From positions 1-64,000 of the forward strand of contig NZ_JAUSUQ010000011.1 in NCBI RefSeq assembly GCF_030814135.1: 64,000 bases of DNA. The letters run 5' to 3'. Below, piece by piece: positions 44,887 through 53,460 of the stretch. Under the pieces are notes generated by a model. It searched no databases, was not told where the DNA came from, and worked only from the letters and a program-made list of their open reading frames with translations. Both the position numbers and the translations under genes were made by a program. The DNA is from Caldalkalibacillus uzonensis (GTDB taxonomy: Bacteria > Bacillota > Bacilli > Caldalkalibacillales > Caldalkalibacillaceae). The first letter of the stretch is position 1; the number at the start of each line of letters is the position of its first letter.

Positions 44887-44940
44887 CGACTATCTGCTCC
44901 TCTTTTGACATATACATGTCCCAAGGGGAGGGACAAGAAC

Positions 44941-45603
44941 ATGGAGTGGTGGTTACTGGCTTTTGTTAAAATTGTGTTCATCAATATGATCTTAAGTGGA
45001 GACAATGCCATTGTCATTGCCATGGCTAGCCGAAATTTGCCTGAAGCCAAGCGGCGGCTGGCTATCTTTTGGGGAGCGTTCGGCGCCATTGCCTTACGAG
45101 TCATCCTTACCGTAGTCGCTATTCAGTTGTTAAGTATCCCCTTTTTAATGGCCGTTGGCGCGCTTTTGCTGCTGTGGGTGGCCATTAAATTGTTGGCCGA
45201 TCAAGAACAAGAGAAAGACATCCAAGCATCCAATGTATTGCTGACTGTGGTGATGACCATTATGATGGCTGACTTTATTATGAGCTTGGATAATGTGGTT
45301 GCTATTGCTGCCGTTGCCAAAGGGGATCTGCTTTTAATCACATTGGGCTTAATCCTTAGCATCCCCATTATCATCTGGGGGAGCCATTTTGTCTTGAAGC
45401 TCTTAGACCGCTATCCTGTTTTTTTATATTTAGGTGCCGCCATCTTAGGCTTCACGGCCGGAGAAATGGTGTTGGAAGATCAAAAAGTATCTCCCTGGCT
45501 TGAAAGTGTGTGGCCTCTTCCTCACTGGGGCCTCCCAGTTGCCCTGGCTTTACTGGTTATGGGGGCAGGACACATCTCCAAAAATAGCAAAACGTGCTAT
45601 TGA
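44941..45603 (+). CDS. TerC family integral membrane protein
   Basis: A 220-residue protein of the TerC/YkoY/YjbE family, linked in Bacillus to manganese export or metallation of secreted proteins. About seven membrane spans. Characteristic acidic residues within the membrane lie in INMILSGDNAIVIAMA and in MMADFIMSLDNVVAIAAVA, the duplicated metal-site motif of the family. GGGAGGGACAAGAAC precedes the ATG. I looked for a yybP-ykoY manganese riboswitch upstream and did not find a convincing one. Confidence 0.9.
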   Translation: MEWWLLAFVKIVFINMILSGDNAIVIAMASRNLPEAKRRLAIFWGAFGAIALRVILTVVAIQLLSIPFLMAVGALLLLWVAIKLLADQEQEKDIQASNVLLTVVMTIMMADFIMSLDNVVAIAAVAKGDLLLITLGLILSIPIIIWGSHFVLKLLDRYPVFLYLGAAILGFTAGEMVLEDQKVSPWLESVWPLPHWGLPVALALLVMGAGHISKNSKTCY

Positions 45604-45673
45604 CGAAAAGCTTTTTGCGCATATGATAGATAATAGAATGAGTTTCTTACTTGGGGAACGGAGAGGAAGAGCA

Positions 45674-46489
45674 ATGAAGCTGGTCACTTTTCAACCGATG
45701 CGCACCATTGGTCTGCCCAATGTCTCTTATATTAAGCCGGAACATCTTTTCAAAGAGAAACAAACCATTGCTGAAGCAGATTGGATTTTGTTTCCTGAAT
45801 ATTGGCAAGTTAATGTTCTGGTTTACGGCCTGAAAAAGCGTATTTTCCCCAGCATCCAGTCTTACCATCTAGGACATAACAAAGTTGAAATGACCCGCGC
45901 CTTATGGGCCGTTTGTCCTGAACATGTGCCCTATACCCAAATCTTGGCCAATACGGAGGCTAATATTGAACACATTCTGGAGGAGTTTCCCTTTCCGTTT
46001 ATCGCCAAGGAAGTGCGCAACTCCATGGGCAGAGGGGTCTTCCTGATCGAGTCAGAAGCCCAGCTTCAAGACTATGCCCGGCATAATGATATATTATATG
46101 TGCAGGAGTATCTGCCTATCGACCGTGATTTGCGTATCACCTTTGTCGGTGATGAAGTGATCGGGGCTTACTGGCGTGTAGGGCAAGAGGGACATTTTCT
46201 TAATAATGTGGCTCAAGGGGGAACCATCTCCTTCGAACACGTCCCGCCCGGTGCCATTCGCCTGGTGGAAACCGTGGCCAAGCAGTTAGGGATTAACCAT
46301 GCCGGCTTCGATATAGCGGTGGTGGGAGAGCGCTTGTACTTTCTCGAGTTTAATGTACTATTTGGCAATATGGGCTTCAGGGATAACCAGCAGCTGATTG
46401 AACGCAAGATATGGGAGTACCTCTTAACCCACAGTTCCCCCGATTCTCCGCCGTTTAAGCCAATCACACCAGCGCCCCGTGCTTCGTAA
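45674..46489 (+). CDS. ATP-grasp protein, RimK-like
   Basis: A 271-residue ligase-type protein. The N-terminal 90 residues are a pre-ATP-grasp domain. The ATP-grasp core shows FPFIAKEVRNSMGRGVFLI (nucleotide-binding Lys and Gly-rich loop), LYVQEYLPIDRDLRITFVGDEVIGAYWR, and the metal-binding end GFDIAVVGERLYFLEFNVLFG with Glu and Asn. This resembles RimK/LysX peptide ligases that attach amino acids; the substrate is unknown. The ATG at 45674 follows GAGAGGAAGAGCA. It is 70 bp after terC and possibly cotranscribed. Confidence 0.8.
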   Translation: MKLVTFQPMRTIGLPNVSYIKPEHLFKEKQTIAEADWILFPEYWQVNVLVYGLKKRIFPSIQSYHLGHNKVEMTRALWAVCPEHVPYTQILANTEANIEHILEEFPFPFIAKEVRNSMGRGVFLIESEAQLQDYARHNDILYVQEYLPIDRDLRITFVGDEVIGAYWRVGQEGHFLNNVAQGGTISFEHVPPGAIRLVETVAKQLGINHAGFDIAVVGERLYFLEFNVLFGNMGFRDNQQLIERKIWEYLLTHSSPDSPPFKPITPAPRAS

Positions 46490-46508
46490 ACCCTTGACAG
46501 AAAGGAAA

Positions 46509-46554
46509 ACCAGTCCCGCCTTTGCACACAAGCAAGGACAGGACTGGTTTTTTT
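46509..46554. terminator. Bidirectional terminator
   Basis: AACCAGTCC...CCTTTGC-ACACAA-GCAAGG...GGACTGGTT, then TTTTTT, between the convergent ATP-grasp and lipoprotein genes. Confidence 0.9.
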
Positions 46555-46556
46555 GA

Positions 46557-47480
46557 TTAGCTCTGAGGTTCTCCTTCAACATTTTCAGATTGTTCAGGCA
46601 CCGCCTGCGGTTCAACAGGTTGTGCTGGTGCTTTGGACTGCTTTTGTTCCTGGGGTTGTGCCTGTTCATTTGAGGAATGCTGTTGTTGCTGCCCCGATTC
46701 CTGTTGAAGCTGACCCAGCTTTTGGTAGAGAATTTGCAATTCTTTTTTAAGCTTGGCCATCTCCTTGGCGACAGCCATTTTGATCATTTTTTCCAATTCC
46801 TTTTGTATTTTTGGATCTTTCATGAGCAACAGCATGGCGTCAGCCATGTCAGCGCGTAAATCAGGATTTTCAGCAATGGCCCCAAACGCTTCAATCTGTT
46901 GTTTAAGCAGGCGGTTTTTCAGTTGTTGGTCCTTTAACAACTGTTCGTTTGTCTGTAATGTTAACGCTCGCACTCTTCTGGCAGTGGCATCATGTTTTAA
47001 AGCCAATTCCTGTTCGGTTAGGTTCTGTTCCAAAATGGCCTGGCGCAGGTCAGAATCGCGGACAGCCTTGGCCCTGGCTTCTTGCTGGCTTTTGACAAGC
47101 CGCCGGTATTTGTCTTCTTCCTCGGTCATTTTTTCCATGATTGCCAGCGTTGAATCCATCAATTGTTGTTGACCCTCTTTCGTGTTCGTCATCAGTTTAT
47201 TCACATCTACATTAAATTGTATCAACCGGTCTCTCAGTTCAGGGTCTTTAAGCATATGCTGTTGTTCGCTCAGGCTATTGCGCAGGATCACACGGCCAGT
47301 TTTATTGTTTTTTTGGACGGTTTGCAGCCTGCCCTCGGAAAATGACCTTTGGATGGCGTCATTCTTGGCCATCTTTTCAATGGTTTGGGCCTTCATTTGC
47401 CCCTGCTGCTGACAGCCGGTCGTTACCAAAACCATCATTATCACCAACACCGGCCAAAACCTCATGATTGTGTTGATCAT
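46557..47480 (-). CDS. GerD-like lipoprotein with coiled coil and Gln-rich tail
   Basis: A 307-residue lipoprotein. The signal peptide ends in a lipobox around LVTTGC (Cys about 23). The mature part is almost wholly alpha-helical and charged, with repeated patterns such as DPELRDRLIQFN, DSDLRQAILEQN, DQQLKNRLLKQQ and NPDLRADMADAM, so it looks like a helical repeat protein. The tail from about residue 260 is rich in Gln and Pro and probably disordered. The lipobox plus helical body resembles the germination protein GerD, but it is much longer, so that identity is tentative. AGGAGGAAG precedes the ATG. Confidence 0.7.
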   Translation of the reverse strand: MINTIMRFWPVLVIMMVLVTTGCQQQGQMKAQTIEKMAKNDAIQRSFSEGRLQTVQKNNKTGRVILRNSLSEQQHMLKDPELRDRLIQFNVDVNKLMTNTKEGQQQLMDSTLAIMEKMTEEEDKYRRLVKSQQEARAKAVRDSDLRQAILEQNLTEQELALKHDATARRVRALTLQTNEQLLKDQQLKNRLLKQQIEAFGAIAENPDLRADMADAMLLLMKDPKIQKELEKMIKMAVAKEMAKLKKELQILYQKLGQLQQESGQQQQHSSNEQAQPQEQKQSKAPAQPVEPQAVPEQSENVEGEPQS

Positions 47481-47610
47481 GCTGTTCTTCCTCCTGAGTA
47501 AGATATGTACATATGTTATCTTGTACCCAGGAGCTGGTAATATGCGTAAAAAATTACGTTAAAATTGAAATTGATGCATGGTGCCGGTGGGTATAAAAAG
47601 GTGGGTATAA

Positions 47611-47645
47611 AAAACAGAGGCCATCCCCTGCCTGGGGGCCTCTGC
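47611..47645 (-). terminator. Terminator of the tre operon
   Basis: Minus-strand CAGAGGCC...GGCCTCTG, then TTTTTT, just after the treR stop. Confidence 0.88.
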
Positions 47646-47651
47646 TGTGGT

Positions 47652-48362
47652 TTAATGCCGTCTGGCAAAGTCAACAAATTGAAATTTATCCGGGCGGTGG
47701 CGGGACTCGGTGTATTGGAACAAGGTGGCATCGTCCAGATAGACATAGTTTTTGACCAGCACAATAAAATCATAACCTTGCAGATCAAGATAGCGCCTGT
47801 CTTCTGCAGTGGCTTTTTCGATGGAGATCACTTTCTTGGCGAAGCTGATTTTCAAGCCCAGATCCTGTTCCAGATATTCATACAGGGACCGTTCACAGAT
47901 GTCTTTAGTTAAGCGGGGGACGTGCTGGGCGGCAATATAATCCCGGTCCAGAATCATTGCTTCCCCATCAATCTTGCGGCTGCGGATAATTTTCCACACT
48001 TTGTCCTTGGGGGAGACCGGCAGATGTTCCTTCAGCCAGGCGTCCGGTTCAATCAAAGCCAACTGGTGGCAAATGGTTTCGGCCTCTCTGCCCATCTTTT
48101 CAGCCAACTCTTTGAAGCTGACCAACCCCGACACCGGAAAGTTAATCCGGGGAATGTCCAGGACAATGGAGCCTTTACCCTGGATTTTTTGGATATATCC
48201 TTGCTGGGCCAACAGGTTTAAAGCCTTGCGGACCGTCTCCCGCGACGTTTGGTACAGCTCACACAGTTCATGTTCTGAAGGGAGTTTGGCCTGGGGCTTG
48301 AGCTCCCCTGATTCTATTTTTCCGGACAAATCAGCATAAATGTGCAAGTATTTGTTCTCCAT
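47652..48362 (-). CDS. treR: Trehalose operon repressor TreR (GntR/HutC family)
   Basis: A 236-residue repressor. The winged helix is KIESGELKPQAKLPSEHELC and TSRETVRKALNLLAQQGYI; the UTRA effector domain begins near residue 95, with RSRKIDGEAMILDRDYI and a C-terminal YTESRHRPDKFQFVDFARR typical of TreR, which senses trehalose-6-phosphate. It is the last gene of treP-treA-treR, the same order as in B. subtilis. The ATG at 48362 was chosen; a GTG three codons earlier is an alternative. Confidence 0.93.
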   Translation of the reverse strand: MENKYLHIYADLSGKIESGELKPQAKLPSEHELCELYQTSRETVRKALNLLAQQGYIQKIQGKGSIVLDIPRINFPVSGLVSFKELAEKMGREAETICHQLALIEPDAWLKEHLPVSPKDKVWKIIRSRKIDGEAMILDRDYIAAQHVPRLTKDICERSLYEYLEQDLGLKISFAKKVISIEKATAEDRRYLDLQGYDFIVLVKNYVYLDDATLFQYTESRHRPDKFQFVDFARRH

Positions 48363-48383
48363 CTGCCACACCCTATCTCCATT

Positions 48384-50069
48384 TTAATGCTTTCTGAGAT
48401 GATACACAACCGATTCGTAAGGACGCAGCCTGATCTGTCTGAAATCGGCCGGTGTGTCCGGATAATTGGAGATCAGGATGCGGCTGTCTGCCCCGTCCAC
48501 GTTTATATCACCAGGCAGTTCAAACAGTGTCTCTTGCCGGTAGAAGTTGTTAATCACCAGCAACATTTCCTGGCCATAGGTGCGCAGATAGGCAAAGATC
48601 TGCGGATGATCTTCCAATATTAAGCGGTAATCCCCGTAGGTGATGATGTCCAGCTCTTTGCGCAACTTGATTAACTTTTGGTAGTGGTAAAAAATCGAGT
48701 CCGGATCGGCTAGTGCCTGTTGCACATTAATCTGCTTGTAATTGGGGGCCACGTTAATCCAAGGCGTTCCGTCGGTAAATCCGGCGTGCCGGCTGTCATC
48801 CCACTGCATGGGGGTACGGGAGTTGTCTCTGGATTTCTTTTTAATCATGTCCATTATTGCCTGTTCACTGAGCCCCTCTGCCTTTTTCATGCGGTAGATG
48901 TTCAGGGTCTCAACGTCACGGTAATCGCTGATGTTCTCAAACTTGGGATCCGTCATGCCAATCTCTTCCCCCTGATAAATATAAGGGGTGCCCTGCATCA
49001 TATGGATGGTGGTGGCCAGCATTTTGGCCGACTCCCGGTGATACTGTCCGTCATCCCCGTAGCGGGAGACCACGCGAGGCTGATCATGGTTACACCAGAA
49101 CAAGGCATTCCAGCCGTTGCCTTCATGCATTTTAACCTGCCATTCGGACAAAATGCGTTTTAAAGCCAGAAAATCAAAGTCAGCTACTGCCCATTTTTCT
49201 CCGCCGGGATAATCCACTTTCAAATGATGGAAGTTAAAGGTCATATTCAATTCTTTCCGTTCAGGATTGGTGTATTGGATACAATGCTCGATAGATGTGG
49301 AAGACATCTCACCGACTGTCATGATGTCATATTTTGAAAAAACTTCCCGGTTCATCTCCTGTAAAAATTCATGTACCCGGGGGCCATCCGTATAGAAACG
49401 GCGTCCGTCTCCAGGAGGCACGCTCCCGTCATCATCGGGGAAGCGCTGGTCTTTGGAAATCAGGTTGATCACGTCCAGCCTGAAGCCGTCAACCCCCTTT
49501 TTTAACCAAAAATGCATCATCTCATAGATGCGGCGGCGCACCTCTTCATTTTCCCAGTTCAGATCAGCCTGGGTCACATCAAACAGATGCAAATAGTACT
49601 GCCCGGTCTGAGGATCATATTCCCAAGCCGGACCGCCAAATTTAGATTGCCAATTGTTCGGTTCCCGTCCGTCTTTCGGGTTATTCCAAATATAAAAGTC
49701 CCGGTAAGGGTTGGTTCTGGATTGGCGGCTGGCTTTAAACCACTCATGTTCGGTGGAGGTATGGTTAACGACCATATCCATGATCACTTTGATGTTGCGC
49801 CGGTGGGCTTCAGCCAAGAGCTGCTCAAAATCGGCCATCGTGCCATAACGCTCGTCAATTCGATAGTAATCACTGATATCATAACCGTTATCCCGCTGTG
49901 GGGATTGATAGATCGGGGTTAACCAAATGACGTCAACCCCCAATGTTTTAAGATAGTCGAGCTTGTGGATGATGCCTTGCAAGTCGCCTTCACCGTTTCC
50001 TGTGGTATCCTTGAAACTTTTGGGATAAATTTGGTAGACCACTGCTCTTTTCCACCAGGGTTCTCTCAT
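48384..50069 (-). CDS. treA: Trehalose-6-phosphate hydrolase (GH13)
   Basis: A 561-residue alpha-glucosidase that splits trehalose-6-phosphate to glucose and glucose-6-phosphate in the cytoplasm. GH13 motifs: VIMDMVVNHTS (region I), DGFRLDVINLI with the nucleophile Asp (region II), IMTVGEMSS with the acid Glu (region III) and WCNHDQPRVVSRYGDD (region IV). The N-terminal WWKRAVVYQIYPKSFKDT and the length match TreA/TreC. It overlaps treP by 4 bp and has GAGAGGTGG upstream. Oligo-1,6-glucosidase is excluded mainly by the operon context. Confidence 0.94.
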   Translation of the reverse strand: MREPWWKRAVVYQIYPKSFKDTTGNGEGDLQGIIHKLDYLKTLGVDVIWLTPIYQSPQRDNGYDISDYYRIDERYGTMADFEQLLAEAHRRNIKVIMDMVVNHTSTEHEWFKASRQSRTNPYRDFYIWNNPKDGREPNNWQSKFGGPAWEYDPQTGQYYLHLFDVTQADLNWENEEVRRRIYEMMHFWLKKGVDGFRLDVINLISKDQRFPDDDGSVPPGDGRRFYTDGPRVHEFLQEMNREVFSKYDIMTVGEMSSTSIEHCIQYTNPERKELNMTFNFHHLKVDYPGGEKWAVADFDFLALKRILSEWQVKMHEGNGWNALFWCNHDQPRVVSRYGDDGQYHRESAKMLATTIHMMQGTPYIYQGEEIGMTDPKFENISDYRDVETLNIYRMKKAEGLSEQAIMDMIKKKSRDNSRTPMQWDDSRHAGFTDGTPWINVAPNYKQINVQQALADPDSIFYHYQKLIKLRKELDIITYGDYRLILEDHPQIFAYLRTYGQEMLLVINNFYRQETLFELPGDINVDGADSRILISNYPDTPADFRQIRLRPYESVVYHLRKH

Positions 50070-51481
50070 ACTTGTCCACCTCTCAGTTTGGCATAGCCCA
50101 GCGTCAGGGCAAAAGGAACAATCAAGGCAATCGCCATGCCGATGAAGAACGCCCCCCACTGCTGCGGGAAGATGGAGAGGAATCCCGGCAGCCCGCCGAC
50201 ACCGATGGATGCCGCTCTCACTTGATTAAGGGTAATAAACGCAGCAGCCGTAGCGGACCCGATCATGGCACAAATAAAGGGATACTTAAATCTCAAATTC
50301 ACACCAAACATGGCCGGTTCCGTAATGCCCAGATAAGCCGAAACTGAAGATGTTAACGATAATCCTTTTATTTTTTTATCCCGGCTGGCAAACATCATCG
50401 CCAAAGCCGCCGAGCCCTGAGAAATATTGGACAAGGCCAGGATGGGCCATAAGAATGTTCCGCCAATGGTGCCGATCAGTTGTAAATCGACGGCTAAGAA
50501 AGTATGATGCATCCCTGTCACCACAAGCACAGCATAAAAGCCACCGTAGATCAATCCGCCCAAGAGGGCAAAATGCTCGAACAGCGTCACAAAAGCAGAG
50601 GTAATGGCATTGCCGGCCGCAAAAGTGACCGGACCGATCAAGGTAAAGGCTAAGAAGCCTGTTAACAACAAAGTAACGGGGGCGACCACCAGCAGTTTAA
50701 ACGCATCGGGTACTCTCCTGTCTAAAAACTGCTCCACTTTGGCCAGAACATAAGCGGCAAAAAGCACAGGCAGGACTTGCCCCTGATAACCGATTTTGGA
50801 CACCTCAAATCCGAATAAATGCCAGGTCGGGACCGTTCCCTCTTGTACCGCTTCAGCATAAGCCCATGCATTTAACAAGGCCGGGTGCACCAGCATGAGA
50901 CCAAGAACAACCCCCAACAGAGGGCTTCCGCCAAATTTTTTAACCGCAGACCAGCCAATCAAGGCCGGCAGGAAAACGAAGGCCGTATTGGCAATCAGGT
51001 TAATGATGTCGGCTAAATCAGCCCACTGGGTGTGAACGTCAATCAAGGCTTGATCCTCATAGAAAATGCCCGGACCAGCCAAAAGATTGTGAATACCCAT
51101 TAACAAGCCAGCCGTGACAATGGCAGGCAAGATGGGAATAAAAATGTCGGCCAAGGTTTTAATGGCCCGTTGTAAAGGATTGAGCTTTTTCTCCGCGGCA
51201 TCTTTAACATCCTGTTTGGTCGCGTGGCCGATGCCCGTGATCTCGGTCAATTCTTTGTATACTTTATCGACTGCACCTTGACCGATGACGACCTGAAACT
51301 GGCCGTTGGCTGAAAAAGCCCCCTTGACCAAGTCAATGTTCTCCAGTTTCTCTTTGTCCACTTTACTTTCATCTTTTAAAGCAAAACGCAAGCGGGTGAC
51401 ACAGTGGCTGGCCGCCACAATATTGTCTTTACCCCCAATCGCCTCAACAATCTGTTCTACTGATGCTCTGTCGACTGCCAT
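50066..51481 (-). CDS. treP: PTS trehalose-specific EIIBC component
   Basis: A 471-residue permease that imports and phosphorylates trehalose. The EIIB domain (residues 1-85) has the phosphorylated Cys27 in AASHCVTRLRFAL. The EIIC domain has about ten spans, from IFIPILPAIVTAGLLMG to the C-terminus, with the sugar-binding region GGFYAVLVVTGMHHTF. No EIIA domain is attached, so a glucose-type EIIA encoded elsewhere must donate phosphate, as in B. subtilis. GGGAGGAAG precedes the ATG. It is the first gene of the operon behind two TreR operators. Confidence 0.94.
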   Translation of the reverse strand: MAVDRASVEQIVEAIGGKDNIVAASHCVTRLRFALKDESKVDKEKLENIDLVKGAFSANGQFQVVIGQGAVDKVYKELTEITGIGHATKQDVKDAAEKKLNPLQRAIKTLADIFIPILPAIVTAGLLMGIHNLLAGPGIFYEDQALIDVHTQWADLADIINLIANTAFVFLPALIGWSAVKKFGGSPLLGVVLGLMLVHPALLNAWAYAEAVQEGTVPTWHLFGFEVSKIGYQGQVLPVLFAAYVLAKVEQFLDRRVPDAFKLLVVAPVTLLLTGFLAFTLIGPVTFAAGNAITSAFVTLFEHFALLGGLIYGGFYAVLVVTGMHHTFLAVDLQLIGTIGGTFLWPILALSNISQGSAALAMMFASRDKKIKGLSLTSSVSAYLGITEPAMFGVNLRFKYPFICAMIGSATAAAFITLNQVRAASIGVGGLPGFLSIFPQQWGAFFIGMAIALIVPFALTLGYAKLRGGQV

Positions 51482-51559
51482 CGCTCTTCCTCCCGTTTCC
51501 AATATATCCAACAAATGTTTTTGAAAAAGCGCTTCCAATTGTTGCTACACTTGTAACTG

Positions 51560-51577
51560 ATCTTGTATATACAAGAT
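51560..51577. promoter_or_regulatory. TreR operator 1, overlapping the tre promoter -10
   Basis: ATCTTGTATATACAAGAT is a perfect 18-bp palindrome containing TTGTATATACAA, the known TreR site of B. subtilis. A minus-strand promoter TTGTAA (51592-51587), 17 bp, TATACA (51569-51564) has its -10 inside this operator. Confidence 0.88.
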
Positions 51578-51598
51578 TTGAACCCTTTACAAGTTTAA

Positions 51599-51612
51599 CT
51601 TGTCTATACAAG
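51599..51612. promoter_or_regulatory. TreR operator 2
   Basis: CTTGTCTATACAAG is the same palindrome with one mismatch pair, about 37 bp upstream of operator 1 and upstream of the -35. Confidence 0.75.
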
Positions 51613-51658
51613 ATCGTCAATGACAAAGTTGTCCAAACCGTATCCTTGCCTAACCCAG

Positions 51659-51700
51659 AAAGGCTGCCCCAAAGTCATGGTACTTCAGGGCAGCCTCTGT
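51659..51700. terminator. Hairpin between the EamA gene and the tre operon
   Basis: AAGGCTGCCC...GGGCAGCCTCTG forms a long stem about 90 bp after the EamA transporter stop. The T tract is poor, so termination would be moderate. Confidence 0.6.
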
Positions 51701-51789
51701 TAATTTCCAGGATGAACGTTTTATGTTGGAAATTCTTTTATTAATAAATCAGCTCACACGAGCGAAGCTGCTTGAAACTCAAGTTTCCT

Positions 51790-52737
51790 TTAATAGCTTT
51801 GTTCAACTGTTTCCTTTGTGGTTGTTTTAGTTTTGGACAAGGAAGAGAAGCTGATTCCTAGCACAATCATACATCCTCCGCACACCATCTCCAGTGTGAG
51901 TGGTTCCCCCAGAAAGAGCCAGCTAAACACCACCCCGAAAACAGGAACCAACAGGGTTGAAATGGTGGCTGTCGCTGTATCTATCCTGTTTAAAAGATAA
52001 AACCAAATGGTAAAGCACAAAGCAGAGGCCAGCACACCGGTAAACAGCACGGCAAAGAGGCTTGTTACGTTCAGCACAATTGGTTGGCCCCACTCCGCCA
52101 GAACAGCCAAAATAGTAATGCCCACAGCCCCAAACACCATTTGATAGGCATTCACCTGTATACGGTCTTGACCAGAGAACTTAAGTTGATAATAAATGTT
52201 AGCCACTGCCCAGCACAGGGCAGCAAGCAAAATGAGACTTTCTCCCCATATCACGGCAGGGGTTTGCTGTTTCCATAAGTCGACTCCCAAGATAAGGAAG
52301 AGCCCTGCGATGCCTAAAATCAAGCCTATGACTTTTCTCAACCCGAGCTTTTGATTTAAAAAGTGACTGGCTAGCAAGCTGCTCCAAATGGGCATCGTAT
52401 ACAGGATAATGGACGACTTTCCTGCTTCAACAAAGCGCATCCCATACATAATCAGGGCAAAAACCAAAACTGTTTGTATCAGTCCAAGAATGAGCAAGGG
52501 TTTCCATTGTAAGTTGTGAAAAGTAAGCCGGCGAAGCCCCCATAAAAGCAGAAGCAATGCCAATGATCCCACGGTAAAACGGAAAGCTGAAAAGGTAAAC
52601 GGGCCCATATAATCCAAACCTACTTTCATCCATACCCAACCATAACCCCAGATAAACGTTATGGTTAGAATAAGAACGACGATAAACATCCTAGATGACG
52701 TAAATAAAGCCAAAGCTTGCCGCCACTTTTTCTGCAT
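51790..52737 (-). CDS. EamA/DMT family transporter
   Basis: A 315-residue drug/metabolite exporter with ten predicted membrane spans in two EamA repeats. ILTITFIWGYGWVWMKVGLDYM at the start and ALCWAVANIYYQLKF at the start of the second repeat are typical, as are GPFTFSAFRFTVGSLALL and a GVVFSWLFLGEPLTLEMVCG region near the end. The substrate is unknown. AGGAGTGGGTCAC precedes the ATG at 52737. Confidence 0.88.
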   Translation of the reverse strand: MQKKWRQALALFTSSRMFIVVLILTITFIWGYGWVWMKVGLDYMGPFTFSAFRFTVGSLALLLLLWGLRRLTFHNLQWKPLLILGLIQTVLVFALIMYGMRFVEAGKSSIILYTMPIWSSLLASHFLNQKLGLRKVIGLILGIAGLFLILGVDLWKQQTPAVIWGESLILLAALCWAVANIYYQLKFSGQDRIQVNAYQMVFGAVGITILAVLAEWGQPIVLNVTSLFAVLFTGVLASALCFTIWFYLLNRIDTATATISTLLVPVFGVVFSWLFLGEPLTLEMVCGGCMIVLGISFSSLSKTKTTTKETVEQSY

Positions 52738-53031
52738 GTGACCCACTCCTTATCAATAGATTCTGTAAGGTCCCGTCAACTTCTAACCAGATTTTTTACA
52801 TGTGGTTCATCTATAATATATTGGCAGATCTTTTATCATAAAGAATACTCGTAGCGGACCAAAATTTCCACTACGAGCCTCATTCCCTTTTAAGATCTCC
52901 CTTATCTCCATTTTTCCCGCGGGTACCAATTTTTTTTGACATAAAACCACTCAAGGCATTCCTGAACCATTGCAAATCATGTAATATAAAAATACGAAAA
53001 ACGATTGAATGTGATAAACTTGGAGGTAGCA

Positions 53032-53334
53032 ATGGAACTGTTGGAAGTGTTTAAGGCCTTGTCCAATGAAACGAGATTGCAGATCTTACAGTGGTTAAAA
53101 AATCCTGAAGTTCACTTTCCAAAATCGCAAAACACAAATATACGCGAAGACGGGGTTTGCGTGAGCGACATCCAAAAAAAAGTTGGAATGTCACAATCTA
53201 CAGTGTCCCATTACCTGTCCATGCTTCAAAATGCCGGATTGATAAAAGCCAAACGAATCGGGCAATGGACTTATTATAAACGGGATGAGGAGAACATCAA
53301 AAAAATAATCGAATTGTTATCGAATGATTTATAA
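53032..53334 (+). CDS. ArsR-family transcriptional regulator
   Basis: A 100-residue winged-helix repressor. LLEVFKALSNETRLQILQWL is the classical ArsR start. CVSDIQKKVGMSQSTVSHYLSML is the recognition helix region and KAKRIGQWTYYKRD the wing. There is only one Cys, in GVCVSDI, so the usual metal sites are absent; a redox or organic signal is more likely. The ATG at 53032 follows GGAGGTAGCA. It lies 126 bp upstream of a luciferase-like oxidoreductase gene that it probably regulates. Confidence 0.87.
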   Translation: MELLEVFKALSNETRLQILQWLKNPEVHFPKSQNTNIREDGVCVSDIQKKVGMSQSTVSHYLSMLQNAGLIKAKRIGQWTYYKRDEENIKKIIELLSNDL

Positions 53335-53385
53335 AAAAAATCCACGTTTACCATTTACGCCCTAAGCATCATTAAAATTTATACC

Positions 53386-53422
53386 TTGAAGTCATCTTAT
53401 TTTTATAGTAATATATCGATAT
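53386..53422 (+). promoter_or_regulatory. Promoter and palindromic operator of the LLM oxidoreductase gene
   Basis: TTGAAG (53386-53391), 17 bp, TAATAT (53409-53414). The palindrome ATATCGATAT (53413-53422) overlaps the end of the -10. The ArsR-family protein encoded just upstream is the likely binder. Confidence 0.6.
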
Positions 53423-53460
53423 TTCTAGATATTTATATATAAAGGTGTGGAGGGATGATG

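Noticed and set aside
44740-44940. Possible yybP-ykoY manganese riboswitch upstream of terC
   Set aside because: TerC genes often have one, so I looked for its conserved GGGGAGUA and loop blocks; the sequence does not contain them in order.
51515-51540. Possible cre site in front of treP (AAAAAGCGCTTCCA)
   Set aside because: The core looks similar, but the left half does not fit the consensus when the right half is aligned, so I did not list it as a site.
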